This document shows, piece after piece, positions 9,737-16,944 of a DNA stretch of 64,000 nt. Within the stretch, counting starts at the first letter, position 1, and the number at the start of each line of letters is the position of its first letter. The notes below the pieces were generated by a model. It was given only the letters and a program-made list of their open reading frames with translations, searched no databases and was not told the DNA's origin. Origin of the DNA: Janibacter sp. Soil728 (lineage in GTDB: Bacteria; Actinomycetota; Actinomycetes; Actinomycetales; Dermatophilaceae); the NCBI RefSeq assembly GCF_001428305.1, contig NZ_LMRZ01000001.1:620289-684288 (forward strand), written 5' to 3'. The translations under genes were made by a program, and so were the position numbers.

Positions 9737-10569
9737 GCGGGCTGCCCGTGCGCACCCACGGACTGGTGCACATCTATCGCGCCGAGGGCCACGACGTCGC
9801 GGCGCTCTCGGGTGTCGACCTGACCGTCGCGGCCGGCGAACGCATCGCCCTCCTCGGGCCCAGCGGCGCGGGCAAGTCGACGCTGCTCGCGCTCTTCGGC
9901 GGGCTGCTGCGACCCAGCGCCGGGCGGATCCACGTCGGCGAGCACGAGCTGTCCGCGATGTCGGAGGCGCAGGTCGACGCCTTCCGCGCCGGTGAGGTCG
10001 GCATCGTGCTGCAGGGCGCCGCACGCAACCACCTGCCGTGGCTCACGGCCCGGGGCAACATCGAGTTCGCCCAGCGCCCGGCCCGCCGCAGCGGTAGGAC
10101 CGTCCCGCCCGTCGTGGAGCTGCTCGACCTGCTGCGGCTGGGCGAGGTGGCCGACGCGCCGCTCGAGTCGCTCACCCCCGGGCAGCTCCAGCTCGCCGCG
10201 CTCGCGGTCGCGCTGGCCAGCGGGCCGGGCCTGCTGCTCGGGGACGAGCCGACGAGCCAGCTGGACCAGGAGTCGCGCGATGTCGTCCTCGACGCCCTGG
10301 CGGAGGTCGGCCGCACGCTCGGGACCACGGTCGTCGTCGTCACCCACGACCCGGACGTGGCGCGGGCCTTCCCCCGGACCGTCACGATCCGCGACGGTCG
10401 CGTGGGGGGTGAAGGCCGTAGCGGTGAGGAGTACTCCGTCGTCGCCGCCGACGGCTCGCTGCCCCTGCCGGCGCCGGCTGTTGCAGCCTTCCCGCCCGGG
10501 ACTCTTCTGCGGGTGCACCGCACCGATGACGGCACGTGGCAGCTCATTGCCGAGGAGGGGGACGCATGA
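9733..10569 (+). CDS. ABC transporter ATP-binding protein with degenerate signature
   Basis: A 278-residue ATPase. Walker A GPSGAGKST is at residues 42-50 and Walker B is GLLLGDEPTSQLD. The signature motif reads LTPGQ instead of LSGGQ, so one of its two composite ATP sites may be weak. A C-terminal extension of about 50 residues follows the H-loop. The GTG start at 9733 overlaps the permease stop (GTGA), and its own stop overlaps the next ATPase start (ATGA). With the neighbouring ATPase, which has a normal signature, it could form an asymmetric heterodimer serving the 1008-residue permease; this is inference from gene order. Confidence 0.9.
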   Translation: MSGLPVRTHGLVHIYRAEGHDVAALSGVDLTVAAGERIALLGPSGAGKSTLLALFGGLLRPSAGRIHVGEHELSAMSEAQVDAFRAGEVGIVLQGAARNHLPWLTARGNIEFAQRPARRSGRTVPPVVELLDLLRLGEVADAPLESLTPGQLQLAALAVALASGPGLLLGDEPTSQLDQESRDVVLDALAEVGRTLGTTVVVVTHDPDVARAFPRTVTIRDGRVGGEGRSGEEYSVVAADGSLPLPAPAVAAFPPGTLLRVHRTDDGTWQLIAEEGDA

Positions 10570-11252
10570 CGGACTCGATGACCGACCGGCTCGTGCTGGA
10601 CGACGTAAGCGTCCGCTACGGCGACGTGGTGGCTGTGGATGGTGCAGCGGCAACCGCGGTGCCCGGGGAGCTCACCGCCGTCACGGGGCACTCTGGAGCG
10701 GGCAAGACGTCGCTGCTGTGGGCCATCGGAGGGCTGCTCGACGACGGTCGGTTCAGCGGGTCGATCACGTTGGGGGACAAGGCGATCGGTGACGAGGTCT
10801 CGTCGCGGGATGCCGGTGCGGTGCTCATCCCGCAGGGGAGCGCGCTCGCGGAGGTGCTCACGGCGCGGGACAACATCGCGATCTCGCTCGTGGCTGCGGG
10901 CATGTCGGGGGCCGAGGCGACCGCCCTCGCGGATCGCACGCTCGCATCGGTGGGACTGGCCGAGCACGGTGGGCACCTCGCCGAGGAGCTCTCCGGAGGT
11001 CAGCGGCAGCGCGTGGCCGTGGCCCGCGGACTGGCGCTGTCCTCCCTTCGCCTCGAGTCGGGGAGTGCGGTGCTGCTCGCTGACGAGCCGACCTCGGAGC
11101 TCGACCACGACACCCGTGAGCTGGTCGTCGCGCTGCTGCAGGACATCGCCGGTCGCGGCGGGATCGTGCTGCTCGCGACGCACGACCCGGAGGTCGCCGA
11201 GGTCGCTGCTGCCACGTGGCACCTCGAGGACGGCCGCCTCGTGACCACCTGA
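10566..11252 (+). CDS. ABC transporter ATP-binding protein
   Basis: A 228-residue ATPase with Walker A GHSGAGKTS (residues 41-49, ending TS rather than the usual ST), a complete LSGGQRQRVAVARG signature and Walker B VLLADEPTSELD. The ATG at 10566 overlaps the previous stop; a second in-frame ATG lies four codons in. It is the last gene of the rightward unit (permease, ATPase, ATPase) and ends just before the 49-bp palindrome at 11257. Together with the preceding ATPase it probably powers the large permease. Two separate ATPase genes for one FtsX-type permease are less usual than one. Confidence 0.9.
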   Translation: MTDSMTDRLVLDDVSVRYGDVVAVDGAAATAVPGELTAVTGHSGAGKTSLLWAIGGLLDDGRFSGSITLGDKAIGDEVSSRDAGAVLIPQGSALAEVLTARDNIAISLVAAGMSGAEATALADRTLASVGLAEHGGHLAEELSGGQRQRVAVARGLALSSLRLESGSAVLLADEPTSELDHDTRELVVALLQDIAGRGGIVLLATHDPEVAEVAAATWHLEDGRLVTT

Positions 11253-11256
11253 CCCC

Positions 11257-11305
11257 GGGTGGAGGTATACGCGCGGACGACTCGTCCGCGCGTCCACCTC
11301 CACCC
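11257..11305. repeat. 49-bp palindromic element, copy 1 (likely bidirectional terminator)
   Basis: GGGTGGAGGT at one end pairs with ACCTCCACCC at the other, and the middle (CGCGCGGACGA with TCGTCCGCGCG) also pairs. By my alignment 22 of 24 arm positions match. It lies between two converging genes (stops at 11252 and 11328), which suits a terminator. A second copy of identical length, 43 of 49 bases the same, is at 13572-13620, so it is a repeat family and not just a local hairpin. Confidence 0.8.
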
Positions 11306-11327
11306 GATGATCGGGAGGTGGCGGGCG

Positions 11328-12305
11328 TCAGGCCGTGAGCAGGATCTTGCCGATGTGAGCGCTGGCCTCGAGCTCACGGTGGGCATCGGCGGCTCGGTCC
11401 AGCGGGTGGGTGCCCTGGATGATCGGCTTGACGGCGCCGTCCTCGATGAGCGGCCACACGTGCTCGCGCACGGCGGCGACGATCGCTGCCTTCTCCGCGG
11501 CGGGACGGGCCCGCAGCGAGGTGGCGATGACCGCGGCGCGCTTGCTGAGCATCTTGCCCAGGTCGAGCTCGCCCTTGCGGCCACCCATGAGACCGATGAC
11601 GACGAGCCGGCCGGCGATGGCCAGCGCGTCGACATTGCGGGGCAGGTACTTGGCCCCCATGAGGTCGAGGATGACGTCGGCGCCACGACCATCTGTCGCC
11701 GTCTTGATCTCCTCGACGAAGTCCGCGTCCTTGTAGTTGATGAGCACCTGGGCGCCGAGGTCACGGCAGACGTCGAGCTTGGCCTGCGAGCCTGCCGTCA
11801 CGGCGACCCGGGCGCCCGCCGCGCTGGCGAGCTGGGTGGCCATGGTGCCGATGCCCGACGACCCGCCGTGGACGAGGAAGGTCTCGCCCGGTTGCAGGTT
11901 GGCGGTCATGAAGACGTTGGACCACACCGTGCACGCCACCTCGGGCAACCCGGCGGCGTCGGTGAGGGAGACCCCCTTCGGCACGGGCAGCAGCTGGGCG
12001 GCCGGCACCAGGACCTGCTCCGCGTAGCCGCCGCCGTCGACGAGGGCACACACCTCGTCACCGACGGACCAGCCCTCGACGTCGGGCCCGACCTCGCGGA
12101 TCGTGCCCGAGACCTCGAGACCGGGAAGGGGGGAGGCCCCCTTCGGCGGTGGGTAGTGCCCCAGGCGCTGCATGACGTCGGCGCGGTTGACCCCGGCGGC
12201 CACCATGTCGACGACGACCTGTCCGGGACCGGCGGTCGGCGCGTCGACGTCCGCGATCTGCAGGACGTCGGCGTCACCCGGCTCGGTGATGGCGATGCCG
12301 CGCAT
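11328..12305 (-). CDS. NAD(P)H quinone oxidoreductase, zinc-free MDR (PIG3 type)
   Basis: A 325-residue medium-chain dehydrogenase/reductase. An N-terminal GroES-like domain carries GVNRADVMQRLGHYPPP, typical of the PIG3/quinone-oxidoreductase group, and a Rossmann nucleotide site HGGSSGIGTMA lies near residues 145-156. The cysteine and histidine ligands of zinc-dependent family members are absent, as expected for this branch. It should reduce quinones using NADPH in the cytosol. The ATG at 12305 overlaps the stop of the DUF4235 gene by one base, so they are co-transcribed. The 49-bp palindrome lies just past its stop. Confidence 0.92.
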   Translation of the reverse strand: MRGIAITEPGDADVLQIADVDAPTAGPGQVVVDMVAAGVNRADVMQRLGHYPPPKGASPLPGLEVSGTIREVGPDVEGWSVGDEVCALVDGGGYAEQVLVPAAQLLPVPKGVSLTDAAGLPEVACTVWSNVFMTANLQPGETFLVHGGSSGIGTMATQLASAAGARVAVTAGSQAKLDVCRDLGAQVLINYKDADFVEEIKTATDGRGADVILDLMGAKYLPRNVDALAIAGRLVVIGLMGGRKGELDLGKMLSKRAAVIATSLRARPAAEKAAIVAAVREHVWPLIEDGAVKPIIQGTHPLDRAADAHRELEASAHIGKILLTA

Positions 12306-12592
12306 CAGGAGACCTTGTCGATCTCATCCTTGAGGCCGAGCATGGCGTCGGGGAGGTGGCCGGAGGACTTCTTGTAGAAGGAGGCCGCCTGACGGGTGGC
12401 CATCGTGCGTGCCAGACCCATCGCCAGACCGGCGAGCGCGGCGAAGGCGATGGCCTCACCGATGGGGTTCTCAGGGTTGTTGGGGTCGATGTCCTGGCCA
12501 CTGCCGAAGCGTGACCACACGATCGCCACGACCTTGTTGGCGACGATGCCGGCGACGATCGCGGAACCGGTGCCGAGGATCTTCCAGACCAT
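12305..12592 (-). CDS. DUF4235 membrane protein
   Basis: A 95-residue protein of the DUF4235 family, which is widespread in actinobacteria and of unknown function. Two hydrophobic helices flank the conserved middle: residues about 6-24 (GTGSAIVAGIVANKVV) and 48-64. The central DPNNPENP segment is typical. I place the start at the ATG at 12592 because the family begins with a short MVWKIL-like segment; an upstream GTG at 12673 would add 27 basic, unconserved residues. Its last base overlaps the start of the quinone oxidoreductase gene. On the other side, about 120 bp upstream, begins the riboswitch leader that reads the opposite way. Confidence 0.85.
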   Translation of the reverse strand: MVWKILGTGSAIVAGIVANKVVAIVWSRFGSGQDIDPNNPENPIGEAIAFAALAGLAMGLARTMATRQAASFYKKSSGHLPDAMLGLKDEIDKVS

Positions 12593-12726
12593 GTTGCCCA
12601 CAGCGGACCTGCCCTTCGCGTAGATGCGGTGGACGAGGAGCTCGCCCACCCGGTGCGTGGACAACATTGCCACAGGAGCGCCGGGCCCGAGGCTCCGCTG
12701 CCGACGGCGCTATGCTGGACGGGCAC

Positions 12727-12812
12727 GACAGGGGAGCGCAGCAGCGCTGAGAGTGCGGGTGACCGCAGACCCTCGTACCTGATCCGGCTCGCACCGGCGT
12801 AGGGAGTCGAGT
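12727..12812 (+). promoter_or_regulatory. TPP (thiamin pyrophosphate) riboswitch
   Basis: The THI-box consensus elements appear in order: ACAGGGGAGC, GCTGAGAG, ACCCTCGTACCTGATC and GCACCGGCGTAGGGA. A TATGCT at 12711-12716, just upstream, is a plausible -10 box. The element precedes the ykoE start at 12902 by about 90 nt. TPP binding should switch off the ECF cassette downstream, as known for this riboswitch class. Confidence 0.95.
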
Positions 12813-12867
12813 CTCAGGACCTGATCGTCGATGGCCAGACGTCAGCGTCCGGTCGCGACGGCAGGCC

Positions 12868-12892
12868 CTCCCTGTGGGTACCGACACAGGAG
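12868..12892 (+). promoter_or_regulatory. Hairpin that can hide the ykoE ribosome binding site
   Basis: CTC-C-CTGTG (12868-12876) can pair with CACAG-GAG (12885-12892), with one bulged C. The right arm contains AGGAG, the ribosome binding site of the gene starting at 12902. It lies in the expression-platform position of the TPP riboswitch. Pairing is read directly; its role in translational control is inferred. Confidence 0.6.
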
Positions 12893-12901
12893 AAGCACCA
12901 C

Positions 12902-13546
12902 ATGTCCACCACCACGACACCGGCCGCCGAGCGCGCCCGGACCGTCCTCGCCACCGGCCAGCTCATGGGCTGGCGCACCGTCGACCTGCTGACCATCGCC
13001 TTCCTCGGCGTGGCCTTCGGCGTCGCCTACTGGGGCTACGGCCTCCTCTACAACGGCCCGATCTCCGCGCTCGGCCTGGCCTTCCAGCCGCTCTTCGGAC
13101 TCTTCGTCGGCTTCTGGTTCATCGCCGGTGTCGTCGGTGGGCTCGTCGTCCGCCGTCCCGGTGCCGCGCTGGCCTGCGAGCTGATCGCGGCGATCGTCTC
13201 GGCACTCTTCGGCAACCAGTGGGGCGTCACGACGGTCGTCTCCGGGCTCGCGCAGGGCCTCGGCGCCGAGCTGGCCTTCGCGATCTTCGCCTACAAGGCC
13301 TTCGGTCCGGCCGTCGCGGTCCTCGCCGGCGCGCTCTCGGCACCGCTCGAGTGGGTCTACGAGGCGTACGCCTACTTCGCCGACTGGACCTGGGCGTGGA
13401 AGCTCGCCTACCTGCCCCTCATGGTCGTCTCCGGCATCGTCATCGCCGGCGTCGGCGGGTGGCTGCTCACCCGGGCGCTGGCGCAGGCGGGCGCGCTCAA
13501 CCCCTTCCCCCCGGGCCAGGAGGTCCTCGAGCGGAAGGCTGTCTGA
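12902..13546 (+). CDS. ykoE: ECF transporter substrate-binding component, YkoE family
   Basis: A 214-residue membrane protein matching the YkoE family, the substrate-specific S subunit of an energy-coupling-factor transporter for thiamin or its pyrimidine precursor HMP. I see five to six membrane helices with the family-typical stretches GVAYWGYGLLYNGP and FGNQWGVTTVVSGLAQGLGAELAF. The ATG at 12902 follows AGGAGAAG. The TPP riboswitch upstream and the fused ATPase/permease protein downstream fit an import system for thiamin or thiamin precursors. Which of the two it carries cannot be read from sequence. It works in the cytoplasmic membrane with the product of the next gene. Confidence 0.93.
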   Translation: MSTTTTPAAERARTVLATGQLMGWRTVDLLTIAFLGVAFGVAYWGYGLLYNGPISALGLAFQPLFGLFVGFWFIAGVVGGLVVRRPGAALACELIAAIVSALFGNQWGVTTVVSGLAQGLGAELAFAIFAYKAFGPAVAVLAGALSAPLEWVYEAYAYFADWTWAWKLAYLPLMVVSGIVIAGVGGWLLTRALAQAGALNPFPPGQEVLERKAV

Positions 13547-13571
13547 TCCCCATCGAGCACCCCACCCCGTC

Positions 13572-13620
13572 GGGTGGAGGTGTGCGCGCCGACGACTTGT
13601 CCGCGCGGACACCTCCACCC
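13572..13620. repeat. 49-bp palindromic element, copy 2, over a gene start
   Basis: The same palindrome as at 11257-11305, with six base differences, some on paired positions. It lies 25 bp past the ykoE stop and covers the best GTG start (13582) of the downstream ATPase-permease gene. In mRNA it would form a strong hairpin over that start and its GGAGG. It may either damp expression relative to ykoE or mark an insertion at the gene's 5' end. Confidence 0.8.
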
Positions 13621-15834
13621 GCGGGAGCGGCTGCCGTCGCCGTCCGCGGTCTCACCTGGCGACCGGCCGGGCGAAGGGAGCCGGTCCTGCGCGAGATCGA
13701 CCTCACCCTCGTCGAGGGCGAGCGGGCGCTGCTCGTCGGCCCGAGCGGGTCCGGCAAGTCCACGCTCCTGCGGGCCCTCGCGGGCCTGCTGCTGACCGTC
13801 GACTCGGGCGACCTGTCCGGGAGCGTGACGGTCGACGGACGCGAGCCGGGTCGGCGTCCCGGCGCCGTCGGGCTCGTCCTGCAGGAGCCCGGCTCCGGGA
13901 CGGTCGCCGCGACCGTGGGCCGAGATGTTGCCTTCGGCCTGGAAAATGTCGGGCTGCCCGCAGACGCCATGCCAGCCCGTGTCGATGCGGCGCTCACCGC
14001 GGTCGGGCTCGACCATCTCGAGCGGGACACCCCGACCGGGGCCCTCTCCGGTGGCCAGACCCAGCGACTCGCGCTCGCCGGCGCGCTCGCCCTGCGCCCG
14101 AGCCTGCTCCTGCTCGACGAGCCGACGGCGATGCTCGACGAGGCGAGCGCGGCCACCGTGCGAGATGCCGTCGTCCACGGCGCAGCCGGCCTCACGACGG
14201 TCATCGTCGAGCACCGCATCGAGCCGTGGCTCGACCACGCCGAACGCCTCGTCGTCCTCGGACGCGATGGTCGGATCCAGCACGACGGTCCGCCCGCGCA
14301 GGTGCTCGCGCAGCACGGGGACGAGCTCGCCGCTGACGGCATCTGGGTGCCGGGCGTCCCCACGCCCCAGCCCCTCGACATCGACCTCGGGCCGCTCGCT
14401 CGACCAGTCGAGGCCGGCGTCGAGCTGCTCACCTGCGAGCCCCTGCGCGTCGAGCGCCGTCGCAACCACCTCGACGGCAGCAGCGAGGTCGCCACCGTGC
14501 TCGTCACGGACGTGCCGCTCGCCGTGACATCCGGCCGGTCCACCGCGCTCGTGGGCCCGAGCGGTGGGGGCAAGAGCACGTGGCTCGCCGCGATCGCTGG
14601 ACTCATCCCCCCTTCGTCGGGGCGGGTGGTGGGCGCCGACGGTCGTGAGGTCGGCGAGCTGCCGGCCACCGACGTGGCCCCGCTCCTGGGCTGGGTGCCG
14701 CAGTGGAGCTCCAGCGCACTGCTCTCCCGCACGGTCCTGGACGAGGTGCTCCTCACCGGTCGCACCCTCGGTGCCGCCGACGAAGGGAGGGCCCGCCACC
14801 TCCTCGAGGTCCTCGGCCTGGCGCACCTGGAGCGCGCCGACCCGCAGACCCTCTCGGGTGGGGAGCAGCGTCGGCTGGCCGTGGCTGCCGCCCTCGCCCA
14901 CGGCCCCAGCGCCGTTCTGGCGGACGAGCCGACGGTCGGGCAGGACCGGGGGACGTGGGCGGCCGTGACCGGGCTCCTGCTCTCGCACCGCGCCCGGGGC
15001 GGGGCCGTCGTGACGGCCACCCACGACCCCGACCTGGTCCCGCTCGTCGACGAGGTGCGGCACGTGCGCACCCCACCGTCGGAGCCTCAGCGCAGCACCC
15101 CGCGCGCCGTGCTGTCCGCGTGCGGGCCGCTCTCCCTCTTCGCCGCGGCAGCGGTCCCGATGCTCGCGGCGGTGCTCTCGCCCGGCTGGCGGGTCTCGCT
15201 CGTCGTCCTCGCGGTGATCGCGCTCGGGGCCCTCGTCGGCCTGTCCAACCGTCCCGGCTCCGGTGCCGGGTGGACCGTGGCCGGACGGTGGCGCGGGCTG
15301 GCCATCCGCCTGCTGCCGGGTCTGGTCGGAGGTCTGAGCGTCGGCTGGTCGACCTGGCTGCTCGGCTCGCACGACGTCGAGACGGCCCTGTCGGCCGCGC
15401 TGCGGCTGCTCGTCATCGTCGCTCCGTCAGCGATCACCCTCGCCTTCATCGACCCCGACGATCTCGCCGACCACCTCGGTCAGCGGCTGCGGCTGCCGGC
15501 GCGACCGGTGGTCGCGCTCGGTGCTGCGCTGCAGCGGGTGCAGTCCTTCGGGGCCGCCTGGACCGAGGTCGGCTGGGCCCGTCACCTGCGCGGCCAAGGC
15601 GTCACGTGGCGAGAGCCACGCTCCGTGATCGGCTACCTCTGGGCCTCGACCTTCGGCATGCTGCTGCGCTCCCTCGGGTCGGCCGCGACGCTCGCCGTGG
15701 CGATGGACGCGCGTGGCTTCGCCTCCGGAGGTCGTCGGACCTGGGCCGAGCCGGCCCCGTGGCGTCTGGCCGACACGCTCGTCGTGCTCGCCTCGCTGGT
15801 CACCGTGCTCGTCGTGGCCATCGCCCGGCTCTGA
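13582..15834 (+). CDS. ykoD: ECF transporter: two ATPase domains fused to a permease (YkoD-YkoC)
   Basis: A 750-residue fusion. Domain 1 is an ABC ATPase (Walker A GPSGSGKST at residues 53-61, signature LSGGQTQRLALAGAL, Walker B LLLLDEPTAMLD). Domain 2 is a second ATPase (Walker A GPSGGGKST at 325-333, signature LSGGEQRRLAVAAAL, Walker B AVLADEPTVGQD). From about residue 505 comes a CbiQ/EcfT-like permease with the ATMDARGF-type motif (AMDARGF) near its end. In Bacillus the permease part is the separate ykoC gene. It drives the YkoE subunit encoded just upstream. The start is uncertain: GTG 13582 lies inside the 49-bp palindrome with GGAGG only two bases before it, and TTG 13597 is the other choice. 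No ATG is available near the ATPase start. Confidence 0.9.
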   Translation: MRADDLSARTPPPAGAAAVAVRGLTWRPAGRREPVLREIDLTLVEGERALLVGPSGSGKSTLLRALAGLLLTVDSGDLSGSVTVDGREPGRRPGAVGLVLQEPGSGTVAATVGRDVAFGLENVGLPADAMPARVDAALTAVGLDHLERDTPTGALSGGQTQRLALAGALALRPSLLLLDEPTAMLDEASAATVRDAVVHGAAGLTTVIVEHRIEPWLDHAERLVVLGRDGRIQHDGPPAQVLAQHGDELAADGIWVPGVPTPQPLDIDLGPLARPVEAGVELLTCEPLRVERRRNHLDGSSEVATVLVTDVPLAVTSGRSTALVGPSGGGKSTWLAAIAGLIPPSSGRVVGADGREVGELPATDVAPLLGWVPQWSSSALLSRTVLDEVLLTGRTLGAADEGRARHLLEVLGLAHLERADPQTLSGGEQRRLAVAAALAHGPSAVLADEPTVGQDRGTWAAVTGLLLSHRARGGAVVTATHDPDLVPLVDEVRHVRTPPSEPQRSTPRAVLSACGPLSLFAAAAVPMLAAVLSPGWRVSLVVLAVIALGALVGLSNRPGSGAGWTVAGRWRGLAIRLLPGLVGGLSVGWSTWLLGSHDVETALSAALRLLVIVAPSAITLAFIDPDDLADHLGQRLRLPARPVVALGAALQRVQSFGAAWTEVGWARHLRGQGVTWREPRSVIGYLWASTFGMLLRSLGSAATLAVAMDARGFASGGRRTWAEPAPWRLADTLVVLASLVTVLVVAIARL

Positions 15835-15850
15835 GGGCAGGATGGGGGGC

Positions 15851-16345
15851 ATGGCACGTCTGCTCGTCGTCCACCACAGCCCGACCCGATCGACCCGCGC
15901 CCTGCTCGACGCGGCGCTCGAGGGCGCCCGCCACCCCGACATCGAGGGGGTGGAGGTGCAGGTCGTCCCGGCGCTCGAGGCCACCGCTGACGATGTCCTC
16001 GCTGCTGACGGGTACCTGCTGGGGACCCCGGCCAACTTCGGCTACATGTCGGGGGCGCTCAAGCACTTCTTCGACTCGACCTTCCTCCAGATCGGCGGCG
16101 CGCTCGACGACTCCGGCGGCGCCGGCGACGGCTCGGGGGGAGGGGGCACCGCCAAGCGACCGTACGGACTGTGGGTGCACGGGCGCTACGACGTCACGGG
16201 CGCCGTGCGGGCCGTCACCGGGATCGTCCAGGCACTCGACTGGAAGCAGTCCGCGGACATCCTCGAGGTCGTCGGTGACGTCGACGAGGCCGCACTCGAG
16301 TCGGCCACCGAGCTCGGCGGGACCTTGGCCGCGCTGCTGGCCTAG
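15851..16345 (+). CDS. Flavodoxin / NADPH-dependent FMN reductase-like protein
   Basis: A 164-residue flavodoxin-fold protein. The N-terminal phosphate-binding loop reads HHSPTRSTRALLDAALEG (residues 8-25) and the second FMN loop reads YLLGTPANFGYMSGALKHFFD, both typical of WrbA/flavodoxin-like reductases. A glycine- and serine-rich insert (about residues 86-99) is unusual and looks like a flexible loop. I prefer the ATG at 15851 over the in-frame ATG at 15842 because the GGGGGG before it can serve as ribosome binding site. It follows the ykoDC stop by only 16 nt and may be co-transcribed with the thiamin cassette, though no functional link is known. A strong terminator follows. Confidence 0.85.
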   Translation: MARLLVVHHSPTRSTRALLDAALEGARHPDIEGVEVQVVPALEATADDVLAADGYLLGTPANFGYMSGALKHFFDSTFLQIGGALDDSGGAGDGSGGGGTAKRPYGLWVHGRYDVTGAVRAVTGIVQALDWKQSADILEVVGDVDEAALESATELGGTLAALLA

Positions 16346-16363
16346 GGATCCACCCCGACGACG

Positions 16364-16400
16364 AAGGGGGGATCCCACCGACTCGGTGGGATCCCCCCTT
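16364..16400. terminator. Strong bidirectional hairpin terminator
   Basis: An 18-bp perfect stem (starting AAGGGGGGATCCCACCGA) around a single central C, ending in CCCCCCTT. It lies between converging genes with stops at 16345 and 16424. The left arm begins with the CGAAGGGG word that is over-used in this window. Confidence 0.85.
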
Positions 16401-16423
16401 GGTCCTGCCGGGGAAACGGGGCG

Positions 16424-16903
16424 TCAGGCGTGACGCGGGGCGTAGCGGCTGTGGCGCGCGGTGTAGCGGGCGTTGGTGCGGCGAAGGGCGACCGTGGCGC
16501 TGACGACCACGAGGGCGTAGATGCCCAGGGCGATCCACCCGGCGAGCCAGGTGGCGGCCGCACCGACGAGGACGACCGAGACGAGGACCGTGGCGATCGC
16601 GACGAGGTTGCGGCGGATCGCGGCGACCGACTCGGGGGTCGCGTGGCGGCTGCGCAGGTTGTGGCCGACGGGGGTGACGACGTGCTCGACGGTGTCATCG
16701 GGCGACTCGACGACGGTGACCATGCTGTGCCCGGGGGCGGCGGCCTCCTCGACGGCGTCGCGGTAGGCCAGACGGGGGATGACAGCGGTGTCCACCGTGT
16801 CGTCGTCGGTCGCGAGCATCGCCTCGAGATCTGCGGTCTGGATGGCCCAGGTCGGCAGGTCGGTCGGGGCGGTGCGGGAAGAGGTCGTGCTCGCCGTGCT
16901 CAT
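16424..16903 (-). CDS. Hypothetical membrane protein
   Basis: A 159-residue protein that I do not recognise. The first 95 residues are hydrophilic, threonine- and aspartate-rich, with no domain I can name. Two closely spaced hydrophobic helices follow at about residues 99-117 and 120-138, separated by a short WLAGW turn, and a basic tail (RRTNARYTARHSRYAPRHA) ends the protein. The topology suggests a helical hairpin anchored in the membrane with both ends in the cytoplasm. The ATG at 16903 is the only good start. It sits alone, convergent with the flavodoxin-like gene and downstream of the coiled-coil gene on the same strand. Confidence 0.7.
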   Translation of the reverse strand: MSTASTTSSRTAPTDLPTWAIQTADLEAMLATDDDTVDTAVIPRLAYRDAVEEAAAPGHSMVTVVESPDDTVEHVVTPVGHNLRSRHATPESVAAIRRNLVAIATVLVSVVLVGAAATWLAGWIALGIYALVVVSATVALRRTNARYTARHSRYAPRHA

Positions 16904-16944
16904 GAGGCCATGATCCCGCGCCCCCGTAGGGATCGGGGGGAGGT

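Noticed and set aside
7477-10653. A 1058-codon open frame on the minus strand
   Set aside because: It is antisense to the permease and ATPase genes, its translation is serine-, arginine- and alanine-rich without domains, and long antisense frames are expected at this GC content.
13408-15372. A 654-codon minus-strand frame opposite the ECF ATPase gene
   Set aside because: Low-complexity translation with no domain, fully covered by a well-supported gene on the plus strand.
16364-16400. Repeat-family membership of the hairpin at 16364
   Set aside because: It is a perfect local hairpin between converging genes and shares only the CGAAGGGG word with other elements, so I call it a terminator.
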